This document shows, in pieces, positions 35,484 to 43,941 of a stretch of DNA of 57,774 bases. How positions within the stretch are numbered: position 1 is the stretch's first letter; each line of letters begins with the position of its first letter. This DNA comes from Lysinibacillus telephonicus. Its GTDB lineage: Bacteria > Bacillota > Bacilli > Bacillales_A > Planococcaceae. The DNA lies in the NCBI RefSeq assembly GCF_003966145.1, contig NZ_RXNR01000024.1, positions 1-57,774 on the forward strand. The letters are read 5' to 3'. The translations under genes and the position numbers were made by a program. The notes below the pieces were generated by a model. It searched no databases, had not been told where the DNA came from, and saw only the letters and a program-made list of their open reading frames with translations.

Positions 35484-36737
35484 TTAAAATTCGAAAATAG
35501 CTGTCTTTCCTTTAGAAATATCCTTCGCTTCTTGATTTCGAATTGGTCCAACTTCTACTTCAAATGATTTATTTTTCCAAATCTTATCATATTGTTCCTT
35601 ATCTAGTAAGTATATTTGCAGGAGTTCACCGGATTGTCCGCCAGCAATTACATCATCATAGCTGTAATCGAGCAGCATTCCTTCTCCAAGCGTATACTGT
35701 GTACCGTCGTTAAGAGTCAATTTAGAAGACATTGATGACAATGAGACAGAATCAGATCCTTTATTATCTAAATTAAACTTTACTGTTAAAAGTACAATGC
35801 CTGTTTTAAAGTTTTCAAAACGTGGTGCTTCAACTGCATTTGGAGTGAAATCTGTAAATTGGTATCCGTCAAACGTAACAGTAACATCCCCCAATTGTTC
35901 ACTTTTTCCGATGCCGCTCTGTTCCTTCAGCATCTTCTTTTCACCCATATCATCTAACGTAACTTTATCATTATAAAATGCTGCATTGGCTTTAATTTTT
36001 TCAGCACCCGCATCATTCAAGCTTAAAGTAAATTGACCGTCTTTCCCAATTGTTGAGCTAAAATCATCTTTTACAGCAAGAGGTGCAGGAACTTCTACTG
36101 TTACAGTTGATACATTTAACGCATCTTGTAAATGATCTTGACCAAATGGATATGTATAATATCCTGTTACAGTCTCGCCAGCCTTAAGCAAATAATCATT
36201 TGTTGGTGATAACTTTTCCACTAATTGTTCTTCAGGTGGAAGCAAATCTCTAAAATTGTTATAATCTTTTTCCGCACCTGTGAAAGATAGATATAGGAAA
36301 GGAGTGTAATAAACATCCTTGTCTAATTCGTTCTTCACTGTATACTGTGCAATAATTACACCACCATTTGTCTGGTCATTAAAAGGAATACTAAAGTCCG
36401 TATGGAAATCATTTAATTCAACAAGTGTATATGCATCTAAAGACAGTGTTACACCGTCCATTTCATGAACTTGCGGTTCTTTATTTTCATAAAGAACTTT
36501 CGCTGTACCTTCTGTTTCTTCTTCCATATATTTAATTAAATCTGAAAAGTCACTTGTACTAGTAGCAGTTGTTGCTGCTTCCTCAACTTCTTCCTTAGTA
36601 TCTTCAACTTCTACGTTATTCTCCTCTGTAGCATTTGCATTCTCATCAGCCTCTGTTGGTTTCTCGTTGCTTCCACATCCGCTAATAATTACTGATGTTA
36701 GTAATGCTGTCAAAAGGAATGTCCATGATTTACTCAA
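35484..36737 (-). CDS. Surface lipoprotein, DUF5068-like
   Basis: About 417 residues. A lipoprotein signal (SKSWTFLLTALLTSVIISGC) is followed by a long Glu/Ala/Thr-rich linker to about residue 75 and two beta-rich domains. The first has LIKYMEEETEGTAKVLYENK and FHTDFSIPFNDQTNGGVIIA. The second begins near VTVTFDGYQFTDFTPNAVEA. I associate this pattern with DUF5068 lipoproteins of Bacilli, of unknown function. The frame opens at 36761, but its ATG has no binding site. GGAGG lies ten bases before a TTG at 36737, which starts the protein directly at the signal peptide. It has a strong terminator and stands alone. Confidence 0.72.
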   Translation of the reverse strand: MSKSWTFLLTALLTSVIISGCGSNEKPTEADENANATEENNVEVEDTKEEVEEAATTATSTSDFSDLIKYMEEETEGTAKVLYENKEPQVHEMDGVTLSLDAYTLVELNDFHTDFSIPFNDQTNGGVIIAQYTVKNELDKDVYYTPFLYLSFTGAEKDYNNFRDLLPPEEQLVEKLSPTNDYLLKAGETVTGYYTYPFGQDHLQDALNVSTVTVEVPAPLAVKDDFSSTIGKDGQFTLSLNDAGAEKIKANAAFYNDKVTLDDMGEKKMLKEQSGIGKSEQLGDVTVTFDGYQFTDFTPNAVEAPRFENFKTGIVLLTVKFNLDNKGSDSVSLSSMSSKLTLNDGTQYTLGEGMLLDYSYDDVIAGGQSGELLQIYLLDKEQYDKIWKNKSFEVEVGPIRNQEAKDISKGKTAIFEF

Positions 36738-36761
36738 AATTTTCAAACCTCCAATTTCCAA

Positions 36762-37276
36762 ATTAGTAACATACTAACACATTATTTAATTCGGTAATAT
36801 AAGGAGAAGGAAATAAATTACAGACAACTACAGCGACTCTATTTTTTGGTACATATTGGAAAGTTATACTATAATAGTAACGTTAAATGATACTACCAAC
36901 AAAAATATCTACGTAAATTTGAGTTATTTTAGAAAAATGATTTAGTAAGGAAGGAGGGCATTAGAAGTAATTATAAAAAAGAAAGTTATCTTTCTTCACC
37001 TTCACCTTCTGCTATTCCCCTTTAGCATCTCGTATACAAAACCACTATATTTATTATCATCATATAATTCGTTCGATAACTACGTAACGCAAGATTTTCT
37101 TTAAATAAGTGCGGTTTGTTGATAAGGAAATTTATACCCTGTTCAAAAGTAGTTGGTATGATTTCCTCTTAATCTAATAAAATAATTTTAAATCTTTACA
37201 ATTCTTATAGGCATTATTATAATTCAATATGTTACATAATTTTCTAATATATCAAAAAATATAAGAAGGTGAGAAA
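36762..37276. other. Intergenic region with a promoter-like site and a small hairpin
   Basis: TTGGTA, an 18-base spacer and TATAAT (near 36870) form a rightward promoter-like site. AAGAAAG-TTAT-CTTTCTT (about 36978-36996) is a perfect hairpin without a T tract. A good binding site, AAGGAGGG (about 36951), is followed by a 21-codon frame that lacks ATG, GTG or TTG. No riboswitch or S-box core was recognised ahead of the ssu-like operon. Confidence 0.35.
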
Positions 37277-38056
37277 TTGAGGAAAGGAAGAAAATGGTAT
37301 AATAATAGATTAGTTCCTTGGATATTACCTGTTGTTACGATTATTTTATGGCAATTATTAGTGCAATATAAAATCGTTACGACCACGCTACTTCCCTCTC
37401 CGTTAGAGGTGGTCGAAGCAGCAATTAAGCTTTCTAAATCTGGGGAATTACAAGAGCATGTATATATTAGTACTCAACGTGCCCTGATTGGATTTGCGAT
37501 TGGTGGAATCATTGGATTTATTCTTGGATTAGTCAATGGAACTGTTGTCTTTTTTGAAAGAACAATAGATACAACGATTCAAATGATTCGTACAATTCCC
37601 CACCTAGCTTTAATTCCACTTGTTATTTTATGGTTTGGTATTGGAGAAAGCGCCAAGATTTTTTTAGTTGCACTAGGTGTTATGTTCCCAATTTATATTA
37701 ATACCTTTAATGGCATTAAAAACGTTGATCGGAAACTAATTGAAATGGGCAGCGTTTATGGTTTATCGCGGAACAAATTATTTACGAATATTATTTTACC
37801 CGGCGCTTTACCTTCCATACTAGTCGGAATTCGCTACGCTTTAGGCGTTATGTGGGTATCCCTAATTGTTGCAGAGACAATTGGTGCAGACTCTGGCATA
37901 GGCTTTTTGGCTACGAGTGCCCGTGAATTTATGCAGATGGATATTATTGTATTAACAATTGTCCTTTACGCCATTTTAGGAAAACTATCAGATTTAATTG
38001 CAAAGTTATTTGAACATCGTCTATTAAAATGGCATCCGGCTTTTCATAAAAAATAA
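37277..38056 (+). CDS. ssuC: ABC transporter permease, SsuC/TauC type
   Basis: The 259-residue permease of the nitrate/sulfonate/taurine family has six hydrophobic segments. The coupling loop EMGSVYGLSRNKLFTNIILP and the conserved GIRYALGVMWVSLIVAETIG, GADSGIGFL, fit SsuC. The start is TTG at 37277, after AAGGTGAG. It is first of four genes (permease, ATPase, binding protein, DsbA-like), all close together. The binding protein supports an organosulfur substrate, but the monooxygenase SsuD is missing from the operon, so substrate and symbol are provisional. Confidence 0.8.
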   Translation: MRKGRKWYNNRLVPWILPVVTIILWQLLVQYKIVTTTLLPSPLEVVEAAIKLSKSGELQEHVYISTQRALIGFAIGGIIGFILGLVNGTVVFFERTIDTTIQMIRTIPHLALIPLVILWFGIGESAKIFLVALGVMFPIYINTFNGIKNVDRKLIEMGSVYGLSRNKLFTNIILPGALPSILVGIRYALGVMWVSLIVAETIGADSGIGFLATSAREFMQMDIIVLTIVLYAILGKLSDLIAKLFEHRLLKWHPAFHKK

Positions 38057-38084
38057 TATTTGGATATAAAAGTGAGGTGTTAGG

Positions 38085-38780
38085 ATGTTCAACATTGAAC
38101 TAAAGGATGTAAGTAAAAGCTACGGGGATAATGAAGTACTACATGACATAAACCTCTCTATTGAACCTGGGAGTTTTACGGCAATTGTTGGCCGCAGCGG
38201 CTGTGGGAAAAGTACACTATTACGCGTCATTGCACAGCTAGAAGAGATTTCAAAAGGAACTTTATCTTTTTCTAGCAACAGTGGTAGCAAGCCGAAAATT
38301 CGTATTATGTTCCAGGATGATCGACTCATTCCTTGGAAAAGTATTATTAAAAACATCGAACTTGGAGCCATTAATAATGAAGTTGCAGAGCAATCTCTGC
38401 AAAAAGTTGGATTAATCGATAAAAAGACAGATTGGCCAGATCAATTGTCAGGTGGTCAAAAGCAACGAATTGCTCTTGCACGAGCATTGGCTAGCAACCC
38501 AGATATATTGCTTTTCGACGAGCCCCTTGGAGCTCTAGATGCGTTAACACGAATTGAAATGCAAAACTTAATCGAGGGACTTTGGCAGCAGCAGGAATTT
38601 ACTTCCCTTCTCGTAACACACGATGTAACAGAAGCGGTTCGTCTTGCAGATCGCGTCATTGTCATCGATAAAGGAACGATTCAGCTAGATGAAAAAATTG
38701 ATTTGCCTAGACCTCGTGAACGTGATGAAAAATTCACCTACTACGAGCAAAAAATATTAAATCAAATTTTAGGAGGATGA
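38085..38780 (+). CDS. ssuB: ABC transporter ATP-binding protein, SsuB/TauB type
   Basis: The 231-residue ATPase has Walker A GRSGCGKST near 37, the subfamily Q-loop MFQDDRLIPWKSI near 78, signature [16 protein letters not shown] and Walker B ILLFDEPLGALDALTR, and switch LLVTHDVTEAV. The Q-loop and D-loop wording is typical of the nitrate/sulfonate/taurine transporters. The ATG follows GTGAGGTG. It ends in GGAGGATGA, where the stop overlaps the ribosome binding site of the next gene. Confidence 0.85.
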   Translation: MFNIELKDVSKSYGDNEVLHDINLSIEPGSFTAIVGRSGCGKSTLLRVIAQLEEISKGTLSFSSNSGSKPKIRIMFQDDRLIPWKSIIKNIELGAINNEVAEQSLQKVGLIDKKTDWPDQLSGGQKQRIALARALASNPDILLFDEPLGALDALTRIEMQNLIEGLWQQQEFTSLLVTHDVTEAVRLADRVIVIDKGTIQLDEKIDLPRPRERDEKFTYYEQKILNQILGG

Positions 38781-38782
38781 GC

Positions 38783-39799
38783 ATGAAAAAATCGCTGTTA
38801 TTTTTAATTACTGCATTATTTGTATTAGTTTTAGCTGCTTGCGGCAATGAATCAAGTACAGGGTCTACAAACGAAGAACCAACTGATGAATCAACTGGCA
38901 GTACGGAAAAAGAAGTAATTACAATTGGCTACCAAAAAGGAAATACAATTAACATTTTAAAAGAACATGGCAACCTAGATGCGGCACTTGAAGAAGCTGG
39001 TTACACTGTAGAATGGAAAGTTTTCCCTACTGGCACAGTGCTATTAGAAGCTTTAAACACAAACAATATCGATTTCGGTCATGCATCTGACGGCAATGCT
39101 GTATTTATGCAAGCGGGAGGTCATCCTTTAAACTATGTTGCCTCTGAAGCCCCATATCCAGAAGGTGTTGCATTAGTGGCAAAAGCAGATTCAGATATTC
39201 AAACAGTAAAAGATTTAAAAGGTAAAAAAATTGGAGTTACAAAAGGCGGCAACCAACATTATTTATTGCTTGTTGCATTAGAAAAAGCGGGTATTTCACC
39301 GGATGATGTAGAGATTATTTTCTATAAGGATGCGGCTGAAGGTTTAGCGGCCTTCACAAAAGGTGAATTCGATGTTTACGGTTCATGGGATCCATACTTA
39401 GCAATCGTTGAAAACACAGTAGAAACTCGCACAATTGTGAATGGCTCTGATTTAACGGAAAACCGTACATTCTACTTCGCAACAGACCAATTATTAACAG
39501 AAAAACCTGATGTAGTATCTATTATTCTAGAAGAATTGCAAAATGCCGATCAATGGGCAAATGAAAACAAAGATGAAGTAGCAAATATTCTATCTTCTGA
39601 ATTAGGTTTAGACGCAGCACCACTTCAACAAGCAAACAACCGCCGTACTTTTGGTGTTCAAAAAATCGGTGATGAAATTATCTCAAGCCAGCAGCAATTA
39701 GCAGATACATTCTTTAACGCAGGTTTATTGGAAACAGAAATTAATATTAAGGAAGCTGTGAATATTGATGAATCAATTATTCCAAGCAATGTTCAATAA
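38783..39799 (+). CDS. ssuA: Substrate-binding lipoprotein, SsuA/NMT1 family
   Basis: The 338-residue binding protein has a lipoprotein signal ending LAAC (Cys about 21) and a Ser/Thr/Glu spacer. The SsuA pattern follows: ITIGYQKGNTINILKEHGNL, then VEWKVFPTGTVLLEALNTNN and IDFGHASDGNAVFMQAGGHP. The ATG at 38783 follows AGGAGGATGAGC; an ATG at 38777 in the same frame overlaps the binding site and is less likely. SsuA proteins bind aliphatic sulfonates; related proteins bind taurine or sulfate esters. It is followed after 20 bases by a thiol oxidoreductase gene. Confidence 0.83.
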   Translation: MKKSLLFLITALFVLVLAACGNESSTGSTNEEPTDESTGSTEKEVITIGYQKGNTINILKEHGNLDAALEEAGYTVEWKVFPTGTVLLEALNTNNIDFGHASDGNAVFMQAGGHPLNYVASEAPYPEGVALVAKADSDIQTVKDLKGKKIGVTKGGNQHYLLLVALEKAGISPDDVEIIFYKDAAEGLAAFTKGEFDVYGSWDPYLAIVENTVETRTIVNGSDLTENRTFYFATDQLLTEKPDVVSIILEELQNADQWANENKDEVANILSSELGLDAAPLQQANNRRTFGVQKIGDEIISSQQQLADTFFNAGLLETEINIKEAVNIDESIIPSNVQ

Positions 39800-39819
39800 T
39801 AAATTCGGGAGGTACAAAA

Positions 39820-40332
39820 ATGACAACAGTAATTGAAAATGCCTTTTTAAGCTATGGTTCAAAAGGAGCTCCAGTAAAAGTAGAGGTTTTTCTAAACTTG
39901 GCATGCCCTTATTGTGCTACATTTTTTGAGGCTGCTGATAAAACACTTCAACCTTATATTGAAAATGGCCAAGTAGAATATGTTATTAAGCATTTTGATA
40001 AACCACGTGAAATGCTATTATACGGAACACTTGCAAACTGTTTCTTTGATTATAAGGAGCCTGAACGTGTTTATGACTTGATGAAAGACCTTTTCGCAAA
40101 GCAAAGCGAATGGCATGAAATCGACAGTGATAGTATCAAAAAAATGCTGACAGAACAATACGGCTTAAAAGAAGAACCTGAAACAATCGATTTAAGCTTA
40201 CAAATTGTTGCAGAAGCTGTTAAACGCAACGTTAAAATGGTGCCAACTGTCTTCATTAACAATAAAGAATTCCAATACCCAGTCGAAATTGATGCAGCAC
40301 AACTAAAAAAGGAAATCGATCAATTGTTATAA
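39820..40332 (+). CDS. DsbA-family thiol oxidoreductase, cytosolic
   Basis: The 170-residue thioredoxin-fold protein has active site CPYC (C29-P-Y-C32) in FLNLACPYCATFFEAADKT. It has a helical insertion and the cis-proline loop KMVPTVFINN. There is no signal peptide or lipobox, so it should act in the cytosol, unlike classical DsbA. GGGAGGTAC precedes the ATG. It is the last gene of the ssu-type operon. The pairing suggests a role with an imported sulfur compound or thiol, for instance reduction or transfer, but this is inference. Confidence 0.8.
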   Translation: MTTVIENAFLSYGSKGAPVKVEVFLNLACPYCATFFEAADKTLQPYIENGQVEYVIKHFDKPREMLLYGTLANCFFDYKEPERVYDLMKDLFAKQSEWHEIDSDSIKKMLTEQYGLKEEPETIDLSLQIVAEAVKRNVKMVPTVFINNKEFQYPVEIDAAQLKKEIDQLL

Positions 40333-40394
40333 TTCAAAAAAGCTAGAGTAATTCAATATGTAAGTAGACTATTTATAGATAGTTAAATTTAAAG

Positions 40395-40427
40395 CTGAAC
40401 TAATGCACAATTAGTTCAGTTTTTTTG
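40395..40427 (+). terminator. Terminator of the ssu-type operon
   Basis: CTGAACTAA (40395-40403) pairs perfectly with TTAGTTCAG (40411-40419), followed by seven T. It lies 62 bases past the last stop. Confidence 0.88.
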
Positions 40428-40514
40428 TAGTCTAATATACACTTTGGAAATTAGTGGGATTTTGTTATTGTATTAATAAATGATTTTCAATCATAACCTA
40501 AAGGAGGAATAAAA

Positions 40515-40796
40515 ATTGAGAGTAAAAAACGATTATCTCTAATTGGCTCAATCGTAATTTTAAGTATTAGTATTTTAGTAGCCGCCTCATTAATATCTAA
40601 TGCAATTAATAATGCTGGGTGGGATCTTTCATCTAATCTAAGTTCTATCAATATGAATGATTCTGTAAGTGAAAATTACGAGTTGCTTGTAAATGAAGAA
40701 TGGCTCTATTTATATGATACAACAACTGGCCGAGTATGGAAAAAGGCAGATGATCCAAATGCAGCATGGGAAGAAGTAAAACATTTTACGGAATAA
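40515..40796 (+). CDS. Small single-pass membrane protein with an apparent ATT start
   Basis: AAAGGAGGAATAAAA is followed at ideal distance by ATTGAGAGT. From that ATT the frame runs 93 residues without interruption: a basic start (ESKKRLS), one membrane segment (LIGSIVILSISILVAASLIS), then an acidic outside domain. That domain ends with ENYELLVNEEWLYLYDTTTG and RVWKKADDPNAAWEEVKHFT, a clear protein pattern. The first in-frame ATG is only at 40653, inside the protein. A TTG one base later is in the wrong frame. So either ATT is the start, as in infC, or one base is missing from an original TTG-GAG start. The family is not recognised. Confidence 0.65.
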   Translation: MESKKRLSLIGSIVILSISILVAASLISNAINNAGWDLSSNLSSINMNDSVSENYELLVNEEWLYLYDTTTGRVWKKADDPNAAWEEVKHFTE

Positions 40797-40866
40797 ACTC
40801 AACTAATTCCAATAATAAGATAGATCCCCCTTCCCCTTTTTACCTTAAATGTTAAATAAAAAATGA

Positions 40867-40895
40867 TTGCTCCGTGCTATAGTCATTGCTAAAAT
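40867..40895 (+). promoter_or_regulatory. Promoter of the thiamine-precursor operon
   Basis: TTGCTC (40867-40872), a 17-base spacer and TAAAAT (40890-40895). It lies about 30 bases before the TPP aptamer, as expected for a riboswitch leader. Confidence 0.65.
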
Positions 40896-40924
40896 AAAAT
40901 ACAAAGTTCATAGCAAGAAGAAAT

Positions 40925-41013
40925 GTAGGGGAGCTGGTATGGCCAGCTGAGATTGTATCCCGTAAGATACTAACCCTTTGAACCTGATTTGGTTAATACC
41001 AGCGTAGGGAACA
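40925..41013 (+). ncRNA. TPP riboswitch (THI element) aptamer
   Basis: The conserved core is complete: GTAGGGGAGC, a short hairpin, GCTGAGAT, a variable arm, then ACCCTTTGAACCTGAT and GGTTAATACCAGCGTAGGGAAC. This is the canonical thiamine pyrophosphate aptamer. With the terminator at 41059 it forms a transcription-attenuation switch: TPP binding favours termination and lowers expression of thiY and the genes after it. Confidence 0.96.
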
Positions 41014-41058
41014 TTGACTTCAATTTGATTTTCTTTTCATTTTGAAATGAATGTTTTT

Positions 41059-41092
41059 TAACGTCTGGGATACTATCCTAGACGTTTTTTAT
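41059..41092 (+). terminator. Riboswitch expression-platform terminator
   Basis: AACGTCT-G-GGAT pairs with ATCC-T-AGACGTT around ACT, followed by TTTTTATTT. It stands between the TPP aptamer and thiY. Confidence 0.88.
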
Positions 41093-41133
41093 TTCTTCGA
41101 GTATGAATAATTCATTACAATGGAGGATTCATC

Positions 41134-42141
41134 ATGAAAAAACTTTTCTTTCTGGTGATGATTGCAGTTTTAGCGCTTGTTGGCTGTCAATCAAAGGAAT
41201 CACAAACTGAAACAAACACAAACGAGCAAACAGAAGAAAAACCATTAGAAAAAGTAACCGTTGTTTTAGATTGGACACCAAATACAAATCATACGGGGCT
41301 TTATGTAGCAAAAGAAAAAGGCTATTTTGAAGAACAAGGATTAGACGTTGAAATTATTCAACCTGGTGATGCAGGTGCAGATCAGCTCGTAGCTTCTGGC
41401 CAAGCGGAATTCGGTGTCAGCTATCAAGAATCCATTACACTTGCTCGAACACAAAATGTACCTATCGTTTCAATTGCAGCGGTAATTCAACATAACACAT
41501 CTGGATTTGCCTCACCTGCGGGCAAAAATATTACTTCTCCTAAAGATTTTGAAGGCAAAACTTATGGAGGTTGGGGATCTCCTATTGAGCAATCAGTTCT
41601 AGAAACATTAATGAAATCAGACAATGCAGATATTAACAAGCTTGATATCGTTAATGCAGGAAATGCCGACTTCTTTACGATGGCGAACCAAGGAATTGAC
41701 TTTGCATGGATTTATTATGGTTGGACAGGTGTTGAAGCTGAACTTCGCGGCGAGGATATTAACATGATTTATTTAACCGATTACAGTGAAAAGCTTGATT
41801 ACTATACTCCTGTTCTTGCAACGAATGAAGAAATGATTGAAGAAAACCCTGATACCGTAAAAGCTTTTGTGGCAGCAGCCTCTAAAGGCTACCAAGATGC
41901 AATTGAAAACCCAGAAGATGCAGCTAGTATTCTATCAGCAGCAGCACCTGAACTGGATCAACAGCTTGTATTAGAAAGCCAAAAATGGTTGGCAGATAAG
42001 TACCAAGATGATGCTCCACGATGGGGAGTGCAAAAGCTTGAGATTTGGGCAAATTATGCAGAATGGATGAAGGAAAATGGTGTATTAGAAGGCGAATTTG
42101 ATCCGGAAAAAGCATTTACAAATGAATTTTTACCGGAATAA
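41134..42141 (+). CDS. thiY: Pyrimidine-precursor-binding lipoprotein ThiY
   Basis: The 335-residue NMT1/THI5-like binding protein has lipobox VGC (Cys about 18). The family's fingerprint VTVVLDWTPNTNHTGLYVAK follows, then GYFEEQGLDVEIIQPGDAGA and QAEFGVSYQESITLARTQNV. ThiY brings in N-formyl-4-amino-5-aminomethyl-2-methylpyrimidine, a thiamine breakdown product salvaged to HMP. It is first after the TPP riboswitch, and thiX and thiZ follow, which supports the assignment strongly. AATGGAGG precedes the ATG. Confidence 0.92.
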   Translation: MKKLFFLVMIAVLALVGCQSKESQTETNTNEQTEEKPLEKVTVVLDWTPNTNHTGLYVAKEKGYFEEQGLDVEIIQPGDAGADQLVASGQAEFGVSYQESITLARTQNVPIVSIAAVIQHNTSGFASPAGKNITSPKDFEGKTYGGWGSPIEQSVLETLMKSDNADINKLDIVNAGNADFFTMANQGIDFAWIYYGWTGVEAELRGEDINMIYLTDYSEKLDYYTPVLATNEEMIEENPDTVKAFVAAASKGYQDAIENPEDAASILSAAAPELDQQLVLESQKWLADKYQDDAPRWGVQKLEIWANYAEWMKENGVLEGEFDPEKAFTNEFLPE

Positions 42142-42153
42142 GGAGAGAAAAAA

Positions 42154-42444
42154 ATGGCGAATTCATTAATTAGTGTACAAATTATACCTAAAACAAAAAA
42201 TCCTGAAGATGTCATTCCTTTTGTGGATGCTGCTATTGCAGTAATTGATGCTTCTGGTGTGAAATACGAGGTTCATCCATTAGAGACAACAATGGAGGGG
42301 GAACTTTCCGAACTTCTATCCATCATTGAGAAAATGAATGAAAAGATGATTGAATTAGGTAGTCCAAATGTTATTACACAAGTAAAAATTTTATACCAAC
42401 CTAGCGGAATTACAATGAACACGTTAACGGAGAAATATCGTTGA
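42154..42444 (+). CDS. Thiamine-binding-type protein, YqgV/MTH1187 family (DUF77)
   Basis: The 96-residue ferredoxin-like-fold protein has family stretches SVQIIPKTKNPEDVIPFVDA and YEVHPLETTMEGELSELLSI. Relatives such as YqgV and the YkoF domain bind thiamine or its phosphates. It sits inside the thi operon between thiY and thiX, which fits a pyrimidine- or thiamine-binding role in the cytosol. AAGGAGAG precedes the ATG. Its stop overlaps the thiX start (TGATG). Confidence 0.87.
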   Translation: MANSLISVQIIPKTKNPEDVIPFVDAAIAVIDASGVKYEVHPLETTMEGELSELLSIIEKMNEKMIELGSPNVITQVKILYQPSGITMNTLTEKYR

Positions 42445-43202
42445 TGCAGCAGATGTGGCAACGAGGAGGAAAATCAATTGTGTTCCTCCTTCTTTTATTC
42501 ATTCTTTGGGAACTACTTGTTTATATAACAGCTACACCAATGTGGCTATTGCCGGCACCGAGTGATGTAATAAAGGAAATTTACAATGGCATTTGGGAAT
42601 TTTATGGTCATCTAATTTCCACAATGAAATTAACATTACTTGGCTTGAGTATTGGATGCAGTGTTGGTCTTTTCATTGCAATCATTCTTTATCGATTACC
42701 AAAAGCAAACCAAGTTCTTTATCCGTTGCTAATATTATCCCAAAATATCCCGACAATTGTATTAGCCCCCCTGCTTATTATATGGTTTGGTTTTGATCTA
42801 TTGCCGAAACTCATTGTGATTAGTTTAGTTTGTTTCTTTCCTATTGTTGTCGCAAGCATGGACGGTTTTAGACAAACCGCTCCAGAATTAAAACACTATA
42901 TGGAGATGGTTGGTGCAAGTAGAAATCAAATATTTTGGAAGCTAGAAATGCCCCATGCCCTTCCATCAATCTTTTCTGGACTTAAAATAGCAGCAACATA
43001 TAGTGTGATGGGTGCAGTGATTTCTGAATGGCTTGGTGCAAAACAAGGAATTGGTGTTTATATGACTCTTGCACAATCCTCCTTCCGCATCGACCGTGTA
43101 TTTGCAGCTATTTTCTTTATTATGCTATTAAGCCTTTTGTTGTTCGGAGTAATACGACTCGTCGAAAAGCTAATGGTTAAAGGTAGAAAAGAGGGAGTGT
43201 AG
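42444..43202 (+). CDS. thiX: ThiX permease of the pyrimidine-precursor importer
   Basis: The 252-residue permease of the nitrate/taurine/thiamine-precursor family has six membrane segments. The coupling loop HYMEMVGASRNQIFWKLEMP follows, then HALPSIFSGLKIAATYSVMG and SEWLGAKQGIGVYM. The ATG at 42444 overlaps the stop of the DUF77 gene; another ATG at 42453 is possible. The last codon is one base from the ATPase start. Function follows from the thiY-thiX-thiZ order behind a TPP riboswitch. Confidence 0.9.
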   Translation: MQQMWQRGGKSIVFLLLLFILWELLVYITATPMWLLPAPSDVIKEIYNGIWEFYGHLISTMKLTLLGLSIGCSVGLFIAIILYRLPKANQVLYPLLILSQNIPTIVLAPLLIIWFGFDLLPKLIVISLVCFFPIVVASMDGFRQTAPELKHYMEMVGASRNQIFWKLEMPHALPSIFSGLKIAATYSVMGAVISEWLGAKQGIGVYMTLAQSSFRIDRVFAAIFFIMLLSLLLFGVIRLVEKLMVKGRKEGV

Positions 43203-43203
43203 G

Positions 43204-43941
43204 ATGCTAACAATCAATGGATTAGATAAAGCATATGGAGATCTTTCAGTTTTAAAAAATATAAATTTACATGTGAGGGACCGTGAATTCGTTGCTATTC
43301 TTGGACCGTCTGGCAGTGGAAAAAGCACGCTATTCCAACTAATTGGCGGAATTATTAAACCTGAACACGGCACAATCACATTAAATAATGAAGTGATTAA
43401 TGGAAAAAAAGGATTGATTAGCTACATGCCGCAACAGCCTTCCCTGTTTCCATGGCGAACCGTATTAGAAAATGTAGTGCTTGCAGCAGAATTAACAGGC
43501 AAACCAAATGTTGAAGAGGCAAAACAATGGCTTGAGAAAGTAGGACTTGCAGAGTTTGAGAACTCTTATCCCATTGATTTATCTGGAGGGATGAGACAAC
43601 GTGTTTCATTTATCCGCGCTCTACTGAGCAAACAAAGTTTACTCTGTTTAGACGAACCATTTTCAGCTTTAGATGAATTTACACGAATTAAAATGCAAAA
43701 ATGGCTTCTTTCTGTTTGGGAGGAAAATCGAAAGTCCGTATTGTTTATTACCCATAGCATCGAAGAAGCGATATTTTTAGCTGATCGCATTTATGTACTT
43801 TCAAAGAGACCGGCAACTATGAAGGCAGAAATCACTGTCCCCTTTTCTAGACCAAGAAATGAAAGCTTACTTGAAACAACCGAGTTTTTCGATTTAAAGC
43901 AGCAAATTTTCCAATACATTAAGGAGGAAATTGTTGAATGA
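43204..43941 (+). CDS. thiZ: ThiZ ATPase of the pyrimidine-precursor importer
   Basis: The 245-residue ABC ATPase has Walker [10 protein letters not shown] near 37, Q-loop MPQQPSLFPWRTV, signature DLSGGMRQRVSFIRAL, Walker B LLCLDEPFSALDEFTR and switch FITHSIEEAIFLADR. GGGAGTG precedes the ATG. Its stop shares bases with the ATG of the following TatD-family gene (ATGA), so the two are translationally coupled. Confidence 0.9.
   Translation: MLTINGLDKAYGDLSVLKNINLHVRDREFVAILGPSGSGKSTLFQLIGGIIKPEHGTITLNNEVINGKKGLISYMPQQPSLFPWRTVLENVVLAAELTGKPNVEEAKQWLEKVGLAEFENSYPIDLSGGMRQRVSFIRALLSKQSLLCLDEPFSALDEFTRIKMQKWLLSVWEENRKSVLFITHSIEEAIFLADRIYVLSKRPATMKAEITVPFSRPRNESLLETTEFFDLKQQIFQYIKEEIVE

Noticed and set aside
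36951-37030. Good ribosome binding site followed by a 21-codon frame before ssuC
   Set aside because: There is no ATG, GTG or TTG at the right distance, and the peptide is too short to judge.
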